Below, one piece after another: positions 1-8,102 of a stretch of DNA of 19,613 bases (within the stretch, counting starts at the first letter, position 1; each line of letters starts with the position of its first letter). The DNA is taken from positions 1-19,613 of the forward strand of contig DAOVFE010000005.1 of the NCBI GenBank assembly GCA_030673085.1. Direction: 5' to 3'. Source of the DNA: Anaerolineales bacterium. GTDB lineage: Bacteria; Chloroflexota; Anaerolineae; Anaerolineales; E44-bin32. The notes under the pieces were generated by a model. It was not told the origin of the DNA. It made no database searches and was given only the letters and a program-made list of their open reading frames with translations. The translations under genes and the position numbers were made by a program.

Positions 1-96
1 GTTGGGTTTCCTGGCTTTTTCCATGGGGCGGTAGCTCCCAAACCCGCACTTTCTACTCATCCCCATAGCAAGTTGTTGGGTTTCCTGGCTTTTTCC
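1..96. repeat. 22-bp direct repeat, two copies 74 bp apart
   Basis: The first 22 bases of the window recur exactly at 75-96; the core is TTTCCTGGCTTTTTCC. The first copy touches the window edge, so the repeat may be longer or have more copies to the left. It lies upstream of the promoter of the LTD protein. Its role is unknown; it could be left from a duplication or belong to a repeat family in this genome. Confidence 0.85.
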
Positions 97-135
97 CATG
101 ATTCCTCTCTTTTTCAACACTCTCCAGAATCCATT

Positions 136-163
136 TTGACATCACAAAAAAATGGGTTATATT
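136..163 (+). promoter_or_regulatory. Sigma-70-type promoter of the LTD protein gene
   Basis: A perfect -35 box TTGACA (136-141) is followed after 16 bp by TATATT (158-163), five of six bases of the -10 consensus. Transcription would start near 170, giving a leader of about 29 nt before the ATG at 199. The ribosome binding site AGGGGG (187-192) lies in that leader. Confidence 0.65.
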
Positions 164-198
164 TATAGAGTCCGACGGGTCGCTTCAGGGGGAAAACT

Positions 199-2529
199 AT
201 GGCCCAACAGTCACGCAGTGTTCGCCCCGTCCGGCTGTTCCTATTGGCCGGCCTTCTCATTCTAAGCTGGATGAATCTTCAACCAGATACTGCGGGCGCC
301 GACGCCGCGCCTTCAAACACCTCTACGCCATTAGCCGATGAGCTTCCTTGTTACACCACGCCAACTCCAAGCCCGTCCCTGCCAGAATCTTCAATGCTCT
401 ATACCTATCGTCCATCACAGGATTGCATCAGAAGGACGGGAAGTTTGCCGCCAGTCATCGAAAAAGCTACAACCAGCACATTTGCTGCGTCCGCAAGGCT
501 GCTCCCGTATGCCCAAAGGAATCACGACGCAGCTTTGACTTATGCGTTCAACAAAACCTCTTATCCGCTCACTATCGTACCTCTTGCCTCCACCCAGATA
601 CCTTTCGCTGCATTAATGCAAGCTGAGTCTCCCACTGCCTCCCCGACTCTCACGCATATTGCCACCTTTAGTCCAACAGCCTCGCCTTCTGCTGCCATCA
701 CGGATACACCAACCTCAACCGCCTCGCCATTTATCCCCATCACTGCAACGCCAACCCCCACAGTAACCCCGCTCGCATCTCCCAGTTCCAGTCCATCACC
801 CACACTCACACTCTCCCCTACTTCAACCTTAACGCCTACACCTTCTATAACACCTTCACCCATTCCTACGCCTTGTCCGCCCCAGGCGGTCCTAATTAAC
901 GAGGTTGCCTGGGCCGGAACCATTGCCTCGGCTTATGATGAGTGGATCGAACTACACAACCCGGGCCCTAATCCCATTAACCTCAACAGTTGGATTCTGA
1001 GCGATGGCGGCGACATCCAGATTGCCCTTCATGGAACCGTCCCCGCCTATGGTTTCTTCCTGCTTGAGCGCACCGACGATACAACTATTGCCGATTTGCC
1101 GGCTGACCAGATCTATACTGGTAATTTAAATAACAACGGCGAAACTCTCCAGCTTCGCGATCCGCTTGGGACATTGGTCGATAGCGCCAACGCCGGCGGT
1201 GGTTCATGGCCGGCCGGCGAGTCCGCCACAAGAAAAAGCATGGAGCGCCGGGGGGGAGAGGATACTCCCGGCAATTGGAGCACCTTCACCGGCTTTGGCG
1301 GCAATGGTCATGACGCTGAAGGCAACCCAATCGCCGGCACGCCGCTCCATTCTAATTCGATATTTGTTATTTCTCCTACGCCAACCGCCACCACAACTCC
1401 AGGGACGCCGATCTCGCCTACACCCTACCCGCCACAGGCGGTGATGATCAATGAGGTTGCCTGGGCCGGAACTATGGCCTCATCTCACGATGAGTGGATC
1501 GAACTGCACAATCCGGGCCCTGATCCTATCGACCTGGGCGGCTGGACACTAAGCGATAATGGCGATATAAGCATCTCCCTGAATGGGAATATTCCGGCCT
1601 TTGGCTTCTTCTTGCTTGAACGCAGCGACGATAATTCGATCTCCGACATTCAGGCCGACCAAATCTATAGCGGAAATTTGAACAACAGTGGGGAATCCCT
1701 CTGGCTGAGGGATGCCGCCGGCGGATTAATTGATAGCGCCAATGCTAGCGGCGGCGCCTGGCCAGCAGGTGAATCAGCCTCGCGAAGAAGTATGGAACGT
1801 AGGGGCGGCGAAGATCGTTCTGGAAATTGGGGAACTTTTCCCGGGTATAGCAGTAATGGTCATGATTCTGAAAACAACCCTATTGCCGGCACCCATCGCC
1901 AACCGAATGCAATCCTACTGCCTACTCCAGCGCCAACCTGGATCCCCGGTAAAGTCGTGATCAATGAGGTCCTCATCCGACCCCACTATGATTGGGAAGG
2001 CACCGGCGGGGTCAATACGGGTGATGAATTTATTGAGCTTTACAACCTCGGCCCCGGGCCTGTCTTCCTTCGCGGCTGGATGCTGGATGATATTGCCGAT
2101 GGCGGATCGAGGCCTTATAAGATTCCCGGCATCACGATTTCGCCGCATGGATTCGCGGTCTTCTTCCGCACTCGCACTCATATCGCCCTCAATGACCGCG
2201 GGGATTCCGTTCGCCTTTTAGCGCCGGATGGCCGGGTAATAGATGAGATTAGCTATCTCAAGGTGAAAGCTTACAACCTCTCCTATGGACGATTACCGGA
2301 TGGGTCGGGACATCTCCGCTATGGGTTGTGGCCTACCCCTCGTCAGCCAAACATCCTATTCATCGATCCCCAAGCCGAAGCTAATATTCCCGTCACCGGA
2401 TCTATATGTCCACCGCATGGATCGCCCCGCTTTCGCCTGCCGCGCCAAGCGCGGCATCCGGCCATAGCCCGCTGGTTACAGATTCTGGGTTTATACATTT
2501 GCCCGCCATGGACGATGGACGCCCCATAA
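199..2529 (+). CDS. Exported protein with three lamin-tail (LTD) domains on a Thr/Pro/Ser-rich stalk
   Basis: This is a 776-aa secreted or surface protein. A basic start and hydrophobic segment (about residues 10-27, core LFLLAGLLILSW) form a signal peptide. Residues about 140-226 are a Thr/Pro/Ser stalk. Three LTD domains follow, near residues 229-340, 413-525 and 586-700, each opening with the INEV block and carrying an E[WF]IEL[HY]N segment. The first two are near-identical and lie in a 184-codon duplication; the third is divergent. IPVTG sits at residues 730-734, about 42 residues before the end, and two ICPP segments lie in the tail. In bacteria LTD domains occur on secreted nucleases, phosphatases and surface proteins, usually as accessory modules; no enzyme domain is visible here, so adhesion or surface display is only inferred. 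The start is supported by AGGGGG at 187-192 and a promoter upstream. Confidence 0.9.
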   Translation: MAQQSRSVRPVRLFLLAGLLILSWMNLQPDTAGADAAPSNTSTPLADELPCYTTPTPSPSLPESSMLYTYRPSQDCIRRTGSLPPVIEKATTSTFAASARLLPYAQRNHDAALTYAFNKTSYPLTIVPLASTQIPFAALMQAESPTASPTLTHIATFSPTASPSAAITDTPTSTASPFIPITATPTPTVTPLASPSSSPSPTLTLSPTSTLTPTPSITPSPIPTPCPPQAVLINEVAWAGTIASAYDEWIELHNPGPNPINLNSWILSDGGDIQIALHGTVPAYGFFLLERTDDTTIADLPADQIYTGNLNNNGETLQLRDPLGTLVDSANAGGGSWPAGESATRKSMERRGGEDTPGNWSTFTGFGGNGHDAEGNPIAGTPLHSNSIFVISPTPTATTTPGTPISPTPYPPQAVMINEVAWAGTMASSHDEWIELHNPGPDPIDLGGWTLSDNGDISISLNGNIPAFGFFLLERSDDNSISDIQADQIYSGNLNNSGESLWLRDAAGGLIDSANASGGAWPAGESASRRSMERRGGEDRSGNWGTFPGYSSNGHDSENNPIAGTHRQPNAILLPTPAPTWIPGKVVINEVLIRPHYDWEGTGGVNTGDEFIELYNLGPGPVFLRGWMLDDIADGGSRPYKIPGITISPHGFAVFFRTRTHIALNDRGDSVRLLAPDGRVIDEISYLKVKAYNLSYGRLPDGSGHLRYGLWPTPRQPNILFIDPQAEANIPVTGSICPPHGSPRFRLPRQARHPAIARWLQILGLYICPPWTMDAP
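877..1895 (+). repeat. In-frame 552-bp segmental duplication inside the LTD gene
   Basis: Bases 877-1343 and 1429-1895 align with a constant offset of 552 bp (184 codons). Three anchor points (start, a central GATGAGTGGATCGAACT block, and GCCGGCAC near the end) all give the same offset, so no length change has accumulated. The unit covers one LTD domain plus a conserved PAGES...ERRGGED tail. Confidence 0.88.
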
Positions 2530-2841
2530 CACGGAAATCCGCCCTGGATGCCTGCACCCCCCGCCCTAGCGGCCGTCTTCCGCTGCCTTACTTTCGGTAC
2601 AAAGGTACCCCGCTCAAGTGTACCAGAGTACCCTAAACCCGCCCCTCCTTCGTCGCTACTATTGATATACACCAAGAGGAAGCTGGCGGGTTGCGCCGGC
2701 CCAACCCATGCCTCGTAGCTGGCTGGCTTTTCCTCTGGTGGATTCGCTCACTTAGCTGCTAAGAATGCGCCTCTCCTCGCCGAAATGGGTAGCGGCAATG
2801 GCGGCTAAAGATTAGCAGCAAGTACGATAGAGAGGGGTACG
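2530..2841. other. Intergenic region with two small inverted repeats
   Basis: No gene is seen in this 312-bp stretch. It holds a short hairpin GGGTTG/CAACCC (2688-2693 and 2702-2707) without a T tract, so it is a poor terminator. Near the next gene are two inverted repeats sharing the half-site TTAGC/GCTAA, at 2751-2763 and 2804-2816. No convincing -35/-10 pair was found. Confidence 0.6.
2751..2816. promoter_or_regulatory. Possible operator pair (TTAGC/GCTAA inverted repeats)
   Basis: CTTAGC-T-GCTAAG (2751-2763) is a perfect inverted repeat; GCTAA-AGA-TTAGC (2804-2816) is a second one with the same half-site in opposite order. Their centres are 53 bp apart, close to five helical turns, and the second ends 25 bp before the ATG at 2842. 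They could bind a dimeric regulator, but chance is possible and no binding protein is known. Confidence 0.3.
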
Positions 2842-4959
2842 ATGGGTATGAAAAAAATCCTCGCTTTCACGATTCTTTCCTTATTGGTCGTAAGCTGCGA
2901 TGCCCGCTTTTTACTATTCAATCGCAGAAAACCGGCGCAACGCGAATACAGGAATGTCGCTATGGCAGATGGCGGCGTGGTTATGATGGCCATCGCCAAT
3001 CAGACTCTAGCAGTGACACTTGATCCCAGCAACCAACTCGACGTGAGCGGCGTGGTGGTGACCGCTGTCGATCTAGGTCAGGCCTTCCTGGTTGAAACCG
3101 CCGATCCGCTAGATCGCTACTTGCCGTCGGTTCAGATCCGGCCAAAGAAGGATGGACCGCTCCAAAACATTCCCAGCCCTCAGCTTGATATTCAAATGGA
3201 ATGGAGCCTGATGCCGCTTGGTCCGGTCAAGGTCCGACCATTAATGACCAATCTCGTCGGGACAACAACCGCCGGTTCACTCACTGAATTCCTAGACAAT
3301 TACAGCGCTTCCAAGGGGTTAAATATCCTTGTACAGGCAACAGGCCTGGGATTCGAATCACAACCAGTGATGGTTTATCAGACACCAGCATCGATGACGC
3401 TGCTGGCCCTGGCACCCGAAGCCCTGGCTAGCTTGGGCGAGGGGCAATCCGGTCCAATTGATACTATCCCGCTGATGGCGATCAGTCTGATGAAACCGGT
3501 GCTATCCTCCATGAGCCATACCCTGATAACAATGGAACCGCCGGCGTGGCCGGAAATGAGCCTATCAGCTCCCGTAATTCCCGATGCTGACATGTCAGCA
3601 AACGTTGAAGCGCCATCAGACGAGCAAGCAGAAATCGTCCCGCCAAAAGCCGCTGCCGAACCACTGGCCGAATCCCAGCCCCCATCGCCGGCTATAGTTG
3701 ATGAACCGCAGCCGGTTGCCGATGCCCCTTCGGTTGAACCTGCGACAGCACCTGAAATGAGCAGTGAGACCGGAGCGACGATTCCGGTTACCGGATCGGA
3801 GCAATCCGGATCCTTGAATATGGGCGCAGGCGAAGAAAGGTCAATCCTTTGTGAAAGCGGAGATCTCATTATCCTTGAAGGCAGCCAATTTCAGATCAAT
3901 TTGGCGTGTCGCGCTTCCCAGTTTCCCGCCTCTCACTACAGCGAAACCTTTCCGCCCGTTGATCCGCTTATCCTTGGAGATTGCCCCCCAGAAGCTCACG
4001 ACCGCTATGTAACCACTGGTCCGGATGGCAATATCTATCGAACCTGGCATCCGATGACAGTGCCGCTCGATCCAAATAATCCCAATGGCCCAACCTGCAC
4101 TTTTGCTCATGAGCACGGCGATCCTCCACATCCGGATGCCCCCCCGCCAGCGTTTGGACACGTCGCCTATCAGGCCGAATTGCCCAATTTGATCCTATCC
4201 CATGCCGCCTATAAGGTCTTTTCCCATAAGGCCGGCCAAATGACCGGTTGGGACACGCCGGAAATCACCGAGATCAATCCGGATTGGGACATACAGTTTT
4301 GGGTGCATCAGGAAAGTACAAGCCTAGATCGGCTGACAACCCGCTTTCACAGTGCTGCTTTCTGGTCACGCGATGGCGAGAATCGCATTACTGAAGTCTA
4401 TTACTTGGCGGACACCGGTCAGGCAGTCGATAAATGCGAAGCCGAAAAAGTCAACGGGCCAGCTCGGCTTATCGCCAGTAGCTGCGACCATGCCCATGAA
4501 CTCTGGGACTTTGGCGGCGAAGTCGGCGGTGCCTGGATGACCATTGTCCAGGTCGATGTAACCAATCCAATGACTCACATCGCCGGTCAGGTCAGCGATC
4601 TCGATTACCTATACATCAACAACACATCGGAGACAATCTGCGGCATTGGCTATATGCCCTGCAATCGCATGCTGCCATTCGGTTCTCCCGGGTCTTTCTG
4701 GCTTGGGAATATGCGCCTGCTGGAAAATCCGAACTGGCGATGGACAAACAACGACGGTCCCGAGTTCTTCTGCACCGACGCTTACGGCAACCGGGTCGAT
4801 GATAATCTCTGCAGCCAGGGTACCCGCGGCTATATACTCCAGCGGGTTCCACCAATCAGCTACATCGGCGTCTCCAGCTCCACATGGGATCGCACGCTGG
4901 TTGGCATCCCAGAAGCTCTTAGCCCTTGGATGCCACATGGCGCGCCGGGCGGCAATTAG
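2842..4959 (+). CDS. Large exported lipoprotein with a His-rich C-terminal domain, function unknown
   Basis: This is a 705-aa protein. A Lys-led hydrophobic signal ends in LLVVSC, so Cys19 is the likely lipidated residue and the protein would be anchored on the outer face of the membrane. Residues about 30-235 form an unassigned N-terminal domain, about 245-312 a Pro/Glu/Ala-rich linker, then IPVTG at 314-318 and a Cys-bounded segment (CESGDLIILEG onward). The rest is a domain with WHP (His403), CTFAHEHGDPPH (419-430) and several later Cys and His residues, which looks like a metal-binding or disulfide-stabilised secreted domain. I recall CTF[AG]HEHGD motifs in uncharacterised Chloroflexota and actinobacterial proteins but cannot assign a reaction. 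AGAGGGG (2831-2837) is 4 nt from the ATG at 2842 and 10 nt from the ATG at 2848, so either start is possible. A strong terminator follows. Confidence 0.85.
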   Translation: MGMKKILAFTILSLLVVSCDARFLLFNRRKPAQREYRNVAMADGGVVMMAIANQTLAVTLDPSNQLDVSGVVVTAVDLGQAFLVETADPLDRYLPSVQIRPKKDGPLQNIPSPQLDIQMEWSLMPLGPVKVRPLMTNLVGTTTAGSLTEFLDNYSASKGLNILVQATGLGFESQPVMVYQTPASMTLLALAPEALASLGEGQSGPIDTIPLMAISLMKPVLSSMSHTLITMEPPAWPEMSLSAPVIPDADMSANVEAPSDEQAEIVPPKAAAEPLAESQPPSPAIVDEPQPVADAPSVEPATAPEMSSETGATIPVTGSEQSGSLNMGAGEERSILCESGDLIILEGSQFQINLACRASQFPASHYSETFPPVDPLILGDCPPEAHDRYVTTGPDGNIYRTWHPMTVPLDPNNPNGPTCTFAHEHGDPPHPDAPPPAFGHVAYQAELPNLILSHAAYKVFSHKAGQMTGWDTPEITEINPDWDIQFWVHQESTSLDRLTTRFHSAAFWSRDGENRITEVYYLADTGQAVDKCEAEKVNGPARLIASSCDHAHELWDFGGEVGGAWMTIVQVDVTNPMTHIAGQVSDLDYLYINNTSETICGIGYMPCNRMLPFGSPGSFWLGNMRLLENPNWRWTNNDGPEFFCTDAYGNRVDDNLCSQGTRGYILQRVPPISYIGVSSSTWDRTLVGIPEALSPWMPHGAPGGN

Positions 4960-5023
4960 CGGGCGCCTTCGTAGCATCTTTAATTTCCTCATGGCATAGA
5001 TTTTTTCCATGCCCCTCTACCCT

Positions 5024-5059
5024 GTCCAGGGCGACTAATCAATCGCCCTGGACCCTTTT
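5024..5059 (+). terminator. Rho-independent terminator after the lipoprotein gene
   Basis: A perfect 11-bp stem, GTCCAGGGCGA (5024-5034) with TCGCCCTGGAC (5043-5053), encloses an 8-nt loop and is followed by CCTTTTA. It lies 64 bp after the lipoprotein stop codon and separates that gene from the peptidase gene. Confidence 0.85.
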
Positions 5060-5154
5060 ATGGAAAATAGTCTGAATACCCCATAGCGCGAATCGCGCGC
5101 TGTCGCTTGCCGTCGGTCGCTTGAGGGCTAAATCAGACTGCTTGGCAATGGCGA

Positions 5155-5230
5155 ATTCGCGAACGCATCCTGGCAGATTCACAAACTAAGCCTGGCCTAT
5201 TGGTAAACGAAGCCTGGCAGATTCACAAAC
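5155..5230. repeat. Tandem repeat with 22-bp period, about 3.5 copies
   Basis: Units start at 5169, 5191 and 5213. The first 18 bases of units 1 and 3 (CCTGGCAGATTCACAAAC) are identical; unit 2 matches them at 13 of 18. A degenerate partial unit (ATTCGCGAAC) precedes at 5155-5164. The array is non-coding and sits between the terminator and the promoter of the peptidase gene. The rest of the 4960-5427 gap holds only a small GCGCG/CGCGC hairpin near 5086-5098. Confidence 0.8.
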
Positions 5231-5315
5231 GCGGCCTATCATCTTCATGAAGGGACAGCAACCGCCGTGAAGGCCATTTCCTTAACGAAGCCCGCCATCC
5301 CAATTCCGCCTTCTC

Positions 5316-5324
5316 TGCTATAAT
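5316..5324 (+). promoter_or_regulatory. Extended -10 promoter of the M49 peptidase gene
   Basis: TGCTATAAT is a perfect extended -10 element (TGnTATAAT). No good -35 box lies 16-18 bp upstream, as is usual for extended -10 promoters. The start of transcription would be near 5331, leaving a leader of about 97 nt. Confidence 0.6.
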
Positions 5325-5427
5325 CCTTTCGCTACAGTCCAACTCTCTTCATCCTGTGCGCTTGAGGATATCAGCGCCACTATTAAGTCCCAACGCAGCT
5401 CCTTTATAGCAAATATTAGAGGATATT

Positions 5428-7233
5428 ATGTCTACTAAACTCCCCGAAATTACATTTGTTCCTTATCAACAAGCAGGAGAACCCCCGCGTCGAGCCGCCT
5501 TCATCCCAGTCGAATTCATCCTCGACAACTTTTCTGATCATGACCTTCAAATTGCGGGGCACTTAATAGATGCCGTTAATGCCATCAATCCCATTTATAG
5601 AGATCAATTCGAGCCCAAGACGACGGCAATTCGCCGCCTTATGCGCAGCCTAATCACCCTCGCTACTGGCAAGGAGCGCCAGCAGCTTATGGACTATCTC
5701 AGCATTTTAGAATTGCAGAATGGCCCTTACTCATTCCTTCCTCGGAAGAATCACTTAATTGGGGTTCCTGCCGATCGGTTGCGTTCTTTGGCCAAGCAGG
5801 CTGGCGAAAGCGCACTCGCAGACCTGGAACAGGTTCTTGATTTGTTAACCGAAGAAAAAATTACCCCCGATAAAGCAAATTTTTATCCGCCCGATCTCAG
5901 CGACGATGAATATTCCGCCCTTGGCAAGGAAGCCAACATCGTCAACTCGAGCGTGATCCGCGATCCATACGGCAAGCCGCTTGTTCTTCGCAACGAGGCC
6001 CGGTACCGGAAGGTGCTGTATCCGGTCATCCAACATCTTCGCGCCGCCCGCGATCTGGCGACAGATCCGGGTTTCCGTCTCTACCTGGACGCCAAGATCG
6101 TTGAGCTTGAGTCTGGAAGCGAGGAATCCCGACGCGTAGCCGATTTCGCCTGGATTCGTCACCAAAGCCCGATCGACATCGTTATCTCGACCGGCTTAGA
6201 GGTGTATCTCGATAACTACAAGAACGCACGCGGCGCCGCCACCGGCGGAGTCTACCTGCGCAATCCGGCCGGCGAAACACTCTTGAGAGCCTTGATCGAT
6301 CGCGTGCCCCGATTCGAGTCCACCGCCCCCTGGACCCACAAGAAAGAATCAATTGATCCCGAAACCCTTCCGAAGTTGAAATATGTCGATGTGCTCGCCT
6401 GGGCCGGCGACTACATCGGCAGCCCAAACACCACATTGGCTCAAAGCTTACCCAATGACCAGTGGGTGGCGAAAAATATCGGCACAGTTAATATGGTTTA
6501 CATGAACACTACCAGAGCGATTCATCAAGTTACCGGCCAGATGATTGCGGCCAAATTTCTCCCTGGCGCTGAAATCAAGCGTTTCAAGGATCTCCTCTTT
6601 GAATCCTCTCAACTCCATAGCGCATTGCACGAGATTGGCCACACCACCGGGCGCATGGATCCTGAGCACAACCAAGGCCAGCCGGGCGACTATCTTGAAG
6701 AGGAGTACTCCTGGCTTGAGGAATCTCGCGCTGAGCTCTTCGGTCTATGGTCGCTTAAACTGCTGGTAGAGGACGGAGTGATAGAAAAGGAGATGGCCCG
6801 CGCCTGCTACGACGCCTTTCTGCTCACAATGATCACTGGCCTGCGTTTCGATCCCGCCCAAGCCCACGTTAAAGCCCGCAACGCCATTTTCCACTACTTC
6901 AGCGAACACGGCGTGGTCGATAAAAACAAGGAGGGCGGCAAAACGATATTCGCCATTGCCCACGACAAGGCCCATTCGGTCACCAGTAAGCTGCTCAAAA
7001 TCGTCGGCGACCTTAAGGCTGCTGGCGATAAGGTCGGTGTGGCTGGACTTCGAGAGGCCTATATCTACGTTGATCCAATGAAAGATGAGCTTGATCAAAG
7101 AATGGCCGATATACCCCTCGGTCGCGGATTAATCTTCCCTCAACTGAAACGGGAGAAGGATCGATATTTGCGAGAGCTTATCTATCCCGAAGATTTCAGC
7201 AGCCAGCCTAAATTTAACCTCAAATTTCCTTAA
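5428..7233 (+). CDS. M49-family metallopeptidase (dipeptidyl peptidase III-like)
   Basis: This 601-aa protein has no signal peptide, so it should act in the cytoplasm, removing dipeptides from the N-terminus of short peptides. Zinc-site motifs are visible: HEIGH (His401, Glu402, His405) and EESRAE (431-436), about 30 residues apart as in M49, with Glu432 the likely third ligand. Most M49 enzymes, including human DPP III, have the six-residue HEXXGH; here it is the five-residue HEXXH form, which I recall for the Caldithrix abyssi enzyme. Length is nearer to the shorter bacterial members than to the roughly 700-residue eukaryotic ones. AGAGGA (5418-5423) supports the ATG, and an extended -10 promoter lies upstream. 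It is followed by a GrpB-family gene without a clear terminator between. Family assignment is firm; the actual substrate is not shown. Confidence 0.9.
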   Translation: MSTKLPEITFVPYQQAGEPPRRAAFIPVEFILDNFSDHDLQIAGHLIDAVNAINPIYRDQFEPKTTAIRRLMRSLITLATGKERQQLMDYLSILELQNGPYSFLPRKNHLIGVPADRLRSLAKQAGESALADLEQVLDLLTEEKITPDKANFYPPDLSDDEYSALGKEANIVNSSVIRDPYGKPLVLRNEARYRKVLYPVIQHLRAARDLATDPGFRLYLDAKIVELESGSEESRRVADFAWIRHQSPIDIVISTGLEVYLDNYKNARGAATGGVYLRNPAGETLLRALIDRVPRFESTAPWTHKKESIDPETLPKLKYVDVLAWAGDYIGSPNTTLAQSLPNDQWVAKNIGTVNMVYMNTTRAIHQVTGQMIAAKFLPGAEIKRFKDLLFESSQLHSALHEIGHTTGRMDPEHNQGQPGDYLEEEYSWLEESRAELFGLWSLKLLVEDGVIEKEMARACYDAFLLTMITGLRFDPAQAHVKARNAIFHYFSEHGVVDKNKEGGKTIFAIAHDKAHSVTSKLLKIVGDLKAAGDKVGVAGLREAYIYVDPMKDELDQRMADIPLGRGLIFPQLKREKDRYLRELIYPEDFSSQPKFNLKFP

Positions 7234-7368
7234 TGCGTCCATGAGTCCAACGCAAAAAAATACCCAGCCACAGGATAAAGCGGGTATATGTAGGGTGTGG
7301 GCGAGACTCGCGCTCTACACATACCGTTTCCTATCTTTCTTTTTTACGCTTTTCGGTGCGGTTATATA

Positions 7369-7893
7369 ATGGTTCGAAAAATCTTTGTCGTTCCGTATAA
7401 CCCCCTATGGCCGGACTTTTTCCAGGAGGAAACTGAGAAATTTGCTTCCATACTAGGTGAAGAAGCGGGCTCGATTCATCACATCGGCATCACGGCAATT
7501 CCCGATATCCATGCCAAACCAATTATTGACATTCTTATTGAAGTAGCTGACATCAAGAAGGTCGATAGCTTTAACCGGGCGATGATCAGACAGGGCTATC
7601 AGCCCAAAGGCGAATTTGGAATACCCGGAAGGCCTTTCTTCATAAAGGGCGGCTACGCCAACCGAACCTGCCACATCCATATATTTGAAGCAAAAAACCC
7701 GGAAATATGCCGGCACCTACGCTTTCGCGATTACATGATTGCACATCCTAAAGATGCTCAGGCTTATAGCCGGTTAAAACAAGCCCTTGCTCAAAAATGC
7801 CCTGAAGATATCAAAAGCTATATGGCGGGCAAGGACGCCTTTATCAAAGAAATTGATAAAAAAGCCAAGGCGTGGCGCGAGTCACAGGCATGA
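7369..7893 (+). CDS. GrpB-family (UPF0157, nucleotidyltransferase-fold) protein
   Basis: This is a 174-aa soluble protein. Family hallmarks are the opening VVPYNPLWPDFFQEE, the block HIGITAIPDIHAKPIID, the segment FFIKGGYANRTCHIHIFE, and RHLRFRDYMIAHP near residue 120. GrpB proteins have a nucleotidyltransferase-like fold; their reaction is not settled. The family normally reads HIGSTAVPGLAAKP, so Ser of the G-S pair is Ile here and PGL is PDI, which may weaken catalysis. The frame stays open upstream to a GTG at 7297, but the family begins right at the ATG at 7369, so the shorter start is chosen. No strong ribosome binding site precedes either start. It is 135 bp after the peptidase gene and could share its transcript. 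Confidence 0.88.
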   Translation: MVRKIFVVPYNPLWPDFFQEETEKFASILGEEAGSIHHIGITAIPDIHAKPIIDILIEVADIKKVDSFNRAMIRQGYQPKGEFGIPGRPFFIKGGYANRTCHIHIFEAKNPEICRHLRFRDYMIAHPKDAQAYSRLKQALAQKCPEDIKSYMAGKDAFIKEIDKKAKAWRESQA

Positions 7894-8102
7894 AGCAAAC
7901 CTGAATAGCCAAAACGGGTAGCATCTGCAAACATCGTCGGGGTGCTATCGAAAATATACTATTCTGGTCTACAATAGCAGTCACTTTTTGAGAATATTGC
8001 TCTCAGGGAGATGCTGGCAGCGCCATCCGTCTTTATGCAAGATATGGCTATATTAAATATGATTGCACTGAAAAAAGCCCGATGCGAGCAAGGAGACGGT
8101 AT

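Noticed and set aside
561..923. 120-aa minus-strand frame rich in Val and Gly
   Set aside because: It is the antisense shadow of the Thr/Pro/Ser stalk of the LTD protein; its repetitive composition follows from that.
7260..7287. Minus-strand hairpin ATACCC/GGGTAT followed by seven T
   Set aside because: It looks like a terminator on the minus strand, but no minus-strand gene lies upstream within reach; the stem is only 6 bp with a 16-nt loop.
7297..7368. GTG start extending the GrpB protein by 24 residues
   Set aside because: The added part is hydrophobic and outside the family; GrpB proteins begin at the VVPYNPLWP block close to the ATG at 7369.
7917..7949. Stem GGTAGCA/TGCTATC after the GrpB gene
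   Set aside because: It has a 19-nt loop, one G-T pair and no T tract, so it is too weak to call a terminator.
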